Assembly (NCBI GenBank): GCA_005798285.1
Contig: SYKE01000052.1
Location: 1 to 35,368 of the forward strand
DNA length: 35,368 nt
Reading direction: 5' to 3'
DNA from: Actinomycetota bacterium
GTDB lineage: Bacteria > Armatimonadota > SYMT01
A program made the position numbers and the translations under genes. Every line of letters starts with the position of its first letter. Positions within the stretch are counted from its first letter, which is position 1. A model generated the notes under the pieces. That model made no database searches and was not told the origin of the DNA. It was given only the letters and a program-made list of their open reading frames with translations. This document shows, piece by piece, positions 33,418-35,368 of the stretch.

Positions 33418-34755
33418 ATGTTGAGTCGACGGCAGGTGCTGCAGAGCGCCGCGGGGGTGTGCGTGGTGGGAACCGCTGATTCGATCGAGGCGAGTCAGGC
33501 CGGACGGCGGCCGAAGGTGGCGATGTTGATGACGGAGTGCCGTCAACGCAGTCACGGTCACGTCATTCTGGAGAACTTCATCGAGCGGCCCCTCTTTCGA
33601 GGCGAGTGGTTGGATCCCGGCTGTGACATCGTGGCGATCTGGGAGGACCAGCACCCCGAGAAAGATCTCGCGCCAGGCGTCGCCAGGACCTACGGCATCC
33701 CCACCTTTAACTCCATCAAGGAGGCGCTGTGCCTCGGCGGCAACCGACTCGCGGTCGATGCCGTCCTCTCCATCGGCGAGCACGGCAACTACCCCGTGAA
33801 TTCGCGAGGTCAGCGCGAGTATCCCCGAAAGCGGTTTTTCGATGAGATCGTCGCCGTGTTCCGCGAGAGCGGCCGCGTGGTGCCGGTCTTCAACGACAAG
33901 CACCTCTCCTACCGCTGGGATTGGGCGCGGGAGATGTATGACACCTCGCGCGAGTTGGGGATCCCGTTCATGGCGGGAAGCTCCGTCCCCCTCGCCCAGC
34001 GCCGCCCCCCGATCGACATCCCCGCCGGCGCCCGAATCACGGAAGCCGTGGCGGTCCATGGCGGTCCGTTCGAATCCTACGACTTCCACGGCTTCGAGCT
34101 GCTCCAGTCCATGGTCGAGGGCCGCGCCGGCGGCGAGACCGGCGTCGAAGAGATGCGCCACGTCTCCACGCCCGATGCGCTGTGGAAGGCCGCCGAGGCG
34201 GGAGAATGGTCGCCCGATCTGGCCGAGGCCGCGCTGAAAGCCGAGATGGGCGATCAGTTCCCGGGGTTGAAAGAGATGGTCCGCCGGGAAGAGCAGGCCA
34301 ACACGGGCCGCCGACGATCCGGCGCGTGGGGCACGCTTATCCGGTACGTCGACGGCACGAAGGGCAGCGTGGTCCGCATCGGCCGGAGCGACATGCGCTG
34401 GAACTTCGCCTGCCGCATCGCGGGCCGGCCCGACCCGGTCGCCACCTCGTGCTATGTCGGACCGTGGGACAATCGCTGCCTCTTCAAGGCGCTCTCCCAC
34501 GCCATCCAGGCCATGTTCCGCACGGGCAAGCCGTCGTATCCGGTCGAGCGCACCCTCATCACCACCGGCATGACCGACATCATGACCGCATCCCGCGAGG
34601 CGGGCGACCGACCGATCGGCACGCCGCACCTCCGCATTGCGTACCAACCCATCGACTTCAGCGCCTTCCGAGAGAACGGCAAAAGCTGGGAAGTCCTGCC
34701 CCCCACCACGCCCCAACCCGACGGCATCCACAAACCACCGATCCGCCTGAAGTAG
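33418..34755 (+). CDS. Tat-exported protein of unknown function (Gfo/Idh-like N-terminal fold)
   Basis: 445 residues. The N-terminus has a twin-arginine signal (MLSRRQVLQSAAGVCVVG), so it is exported folded. The mature part opens with a Rossmann-like KVAMLMTECRQRSHGHVI and has VDAVLSIGEHGNYPVNSRGQ and RVVPVFNDKHLSYRW. Homologous proteins are, from memory, frequent in Planctomycetes and Acidobacteria, usually annotated hypothetical or Gfo/Idh-like; the activity is unknown to me. ATG 33418 has GGGAG 6 nt upstream; the frame is open back to 33181 but that part overlaps the deacetylase gene. It lies 88 nt after the deacetylase gene and ends before a large hairpin. Three consecutive genes here (sulfatase fold, deacetylase/glycosidase, this) suggest a glycan-related transcript. 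Confidence 0.88.
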   Translation: MLSRRQVLQSAAGVCVVGTADSIEASQAGRRPKVAMLMTECRQRSHGHVILENFIERPLFRGEWLDPGCDIVAIWEDQHPEKDLAPGVARTYGIPTFNSIKEALCLGGNRLAVDAVLSIGEHGNYPVNSRGQREYPRKRFFDEIVAVFRESGRVVPVFNDKHLSYRWDWAREMYDTSRELGIPFMAGSSVPLAQRRPPIDIPAGARITEAVAVHGGPFESYDFHGFELLQSMVEGRAGGETGVEEMRHVSTPDALWKAAEAGEWSPDLAEAALKAEMGDQFPGLKEMVRREEQANTGRRRSGAWGTLIRYVDGTKGSVVRIGRSDMRWNFACRIAGRPDPVATSCYVGPWDNRCLFKALSHAIQAMFRTGKPSYPVERTLITTGMTDIMTASREAGDRPIGTPHLRIAYQPIDFSAFRENGKSWEVLPPTTPQPDGIHKPPIRLK

Positions 34756-34771
34756 ATCGGCTCGGCACGGT

Positions 34772-34802
34772 CACAGCCGGTGGGATGACACTCCCGGCTG
34801 TG
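34772..34802. terminator. Large hairpin 16 nt after the last gene
   Basis: CACAGCCGG (34772-34780) and CCGGCTGTG (34794-34802) form a perfect 9-bp stem with a 13-nt loop, 16 nt after the stop at 34755. No T-run follows, so it is a non-canonical terminator or another repeat-type palindrome. A second small hairpin (CGGGCC 34810-34815 / GGCCCG 34819-34824) comes right after. Confidence 0.4.
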
Positions 34803-34810
34803 CTGAGGCC

Positions 34811-34998
34811 GGGCCGTTGGCCCGCAGGTTCGGCACAACGGCCCGGATCTCGTGGCGCGAGTCCTGGGGCGCGGCTCCAGGCTGGGTCATGGGCTCACCG
34901 GCCCACCCCTCGATCATCGTCATCCTCGGGCTTGACCCGAGGATCCAGCGGTGTATTTACCGCAAGCAGTTTTCGTGCGGAGCTCCCAACCGAGTCAG
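34811..34998 (+). repeat. Long direct repeat, copy 1 (188 bp)
   Basis: This block recurs at 35181-35368 at an offset of exactly 370 nt. Mismatches are confined to the first third (about 10 by eye); from about 34873 on the two copies are identical. It lies in gene-free DNA and contains an ATCCTCGGG/CCCGAGGAT palindrome. Confidence 0.95.
34922..34944. repeat. Palindrome within the direct repeat (REP-like)
   Basis: ATCCTCGGG (34922-34930), loop CTTGA, CCCGAGGAT (34936-34944): a perfect 9-bp stem. The same element is at 35292-35314. Sequences of this type (CCTCGGGCTTGACCCGAGG) are, from memory, widespread intergenic palindromes in Alphaproteobacteria and some other groups. In one frame it reads VILGLDPRIQ, a well-known false ORF. 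Confidence 0.8.
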
Positions 34999-35153
34999 CC
35001 GGGGCGACGCGCTCTGTCGTCGCGAATGGATCACCGTTCTGTGAAGTGAGCTTGCGCCCAGTGCGACTCCTGCGGGGATGACGGTTGTGGTCCTGGAGCG
35101 GTGATGGGGTTCGGGTCACGAAGGCGAGACTGTGGCATGGTGTTGGCGCACAC

Positions 35154-35178
35154 GGAGCCGGCAAGATGCCGGCGCTCC
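35154..35178. repeat. Second palindrome between the direct repeats
   Basis: GGAGCCGGC and GCCGGCGCTCC flank AAGAT, forming a stem with one bulged base. It resembles widely dispersed GCCGGCAAGATGCCGGC intergenic repeats found, from memory, in several bacterial groups. It differs from the ATCCTCGGG palindrome, so two unrelated repeat families meet in this region. Confidence 0.6.
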
Positions 35179-35180
35179 CA

Positions 35181-35368
35181 GGGCCGTAGGCCTGCGGGTT
35201 CGGCACAACGGGCAGGATCTCGTGGCACGAGTTCGGGGGCGCCGCTCCAGGCTGGGTCATGGGCTCACCGGCCCACCCCTCGATCATCGTCATCCTCGGG
35301 CTTGACCCGAGGATCCAGCGGTGTATTTACCGCAAGCAGTTTTCGTGCGGAGCTCCCAACCGAGTCAG
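35181..35368 (+). repeat. Long direct repeat, copy 2 (188 bp, runs to the window end)
   Basis: Offset 370 nt from copy 1, ending at the last base of the window. The interval 34756-35368 holds no gene I can support. It consists of this pair of repeats, the two palindromes and a spacer (34999-35180) with no recognisable coding content. Confidence 0.95.

Noticed and set aside
33373-34731. 452-residue minus-strand ORF
   Set aside because: It is a shadow of the Tat-exported protein gene; its Asp/Gly/Ala-rich composition has no family resemblance.
34817-35044. 75-residue ORF at the window end
   Set aside because: It contains VILGLDPRIQ, the standard translation of a dispersed palindromic repeat, and lies in the repeat region.
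1-35368. tRNA, rRNA or CRISPR
   Set aside because: TPsiC-like GTTCGA strings (for example near 34070) fall inside clear coding genes and lack a cloverleaf; no regularly spaced repeats with spacers were seen.

Overview
The window is a 35.4 kb GC-rich bacterial segment, probably from an uncultured or metagenome-assembled organism. The gene content is typical of polymer- and osmolyte-degrading bacteria of the Planctomycetota / Acidobacteriota / Latescibacterota-Poribacteria kind: two sulfatase-fold enzymes, a PSCyt1-PSD1 (DUF1549/DUF1553) protein paired with a DUF1501 protein, several Gfo/Idh/MocA dehydrogenases, a sugar isomerase, phytanoyl-CoA dioxygenase, and many secreted or Tat-exported proteins. 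This taxonomic reading is inference; there is no rRNA or other phylogenetic marker. I see no tRNA, rRNA, CRISPR or intact insertion sequence.

Layout. 1-1159 (+): the C-terminal half of RNase PH, then rdgB. 1181-4119 (-): a sulfatase and an ankyrin-repeat protein. 4296-5993 (+): a three-domain fusion of [2Fe-2S] ferredoxin, class III nucleotide cyclase and ascorbate-peroxidase-like haem peroxidase. 5926-8493 (-): a large secreted protein of unknown family. 8720-9110 (+): a small coiled-coil protein behind a LexA-type operator. 9210-13326 (+): a compact five-gene run (cupin, Gfo/Idh/MocA, sugar isomerase, PhyH dioxygenase, S1/P1-type zinc nuclease). 13362-18758 (-): DUF1501, PSCyt1/PSD1 and Gfo/Idh/MocA genes. 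18985-20155 (+): an Rpn-family nuclease gene and a decayed duplicate of its 3' end. 20255-22351 (-): a membrane-anchored unknown and xylulokinase. 22521-23801 (+): a TPR protein. 23792-26261 (-): a MacB-type permease followed by a deiodinase-like selenoprotein. 26499-28072 (+): ispG and a small membrane protein. 28124-30044 (-): a flavin-reductase-like protein and an orphan DNA methyltransferase. 30170-34755 (+): a second sulfatase-fold enzyme, a polysaccharide deacetylase/phosphodiester glycosidase fusion and a Tat-exported unknown. 34756-35368: gene-free, with long direct repeats and palindromes.

Two loci stand out. At 23792-25033 two same-frame ORFs are separated by one UGA that falls exactly at the selenocysteine of the iodothyronine deiodinase active site (FGSxT-U-PPF). 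A perfect hairpin with a GGU-bearing loop lies 16 nt downstream, as expected of a bacterial SECIS. The organism is therefore predicted to make a secreted deiodinase-like selenoprotein. At 4296-5993 a plant-type class I peroxidase is fused to a redox-domain nucleotide cyclase, an architecture I do not recognise as described; it could couple peroxide or redox state to cyclic nucleotide signalling.

Most of the rest fits extracellular breakdown of sulfated or acetylated glycans and uptake and oxidation of the released sugars: sulfatases, deacetylase/glycosidase, Gfo/Idh oxidoreductases, xylose-isomerase-like epimerase and xylulokinase. Housekeeping is limited to rph-rdgB and ispG.
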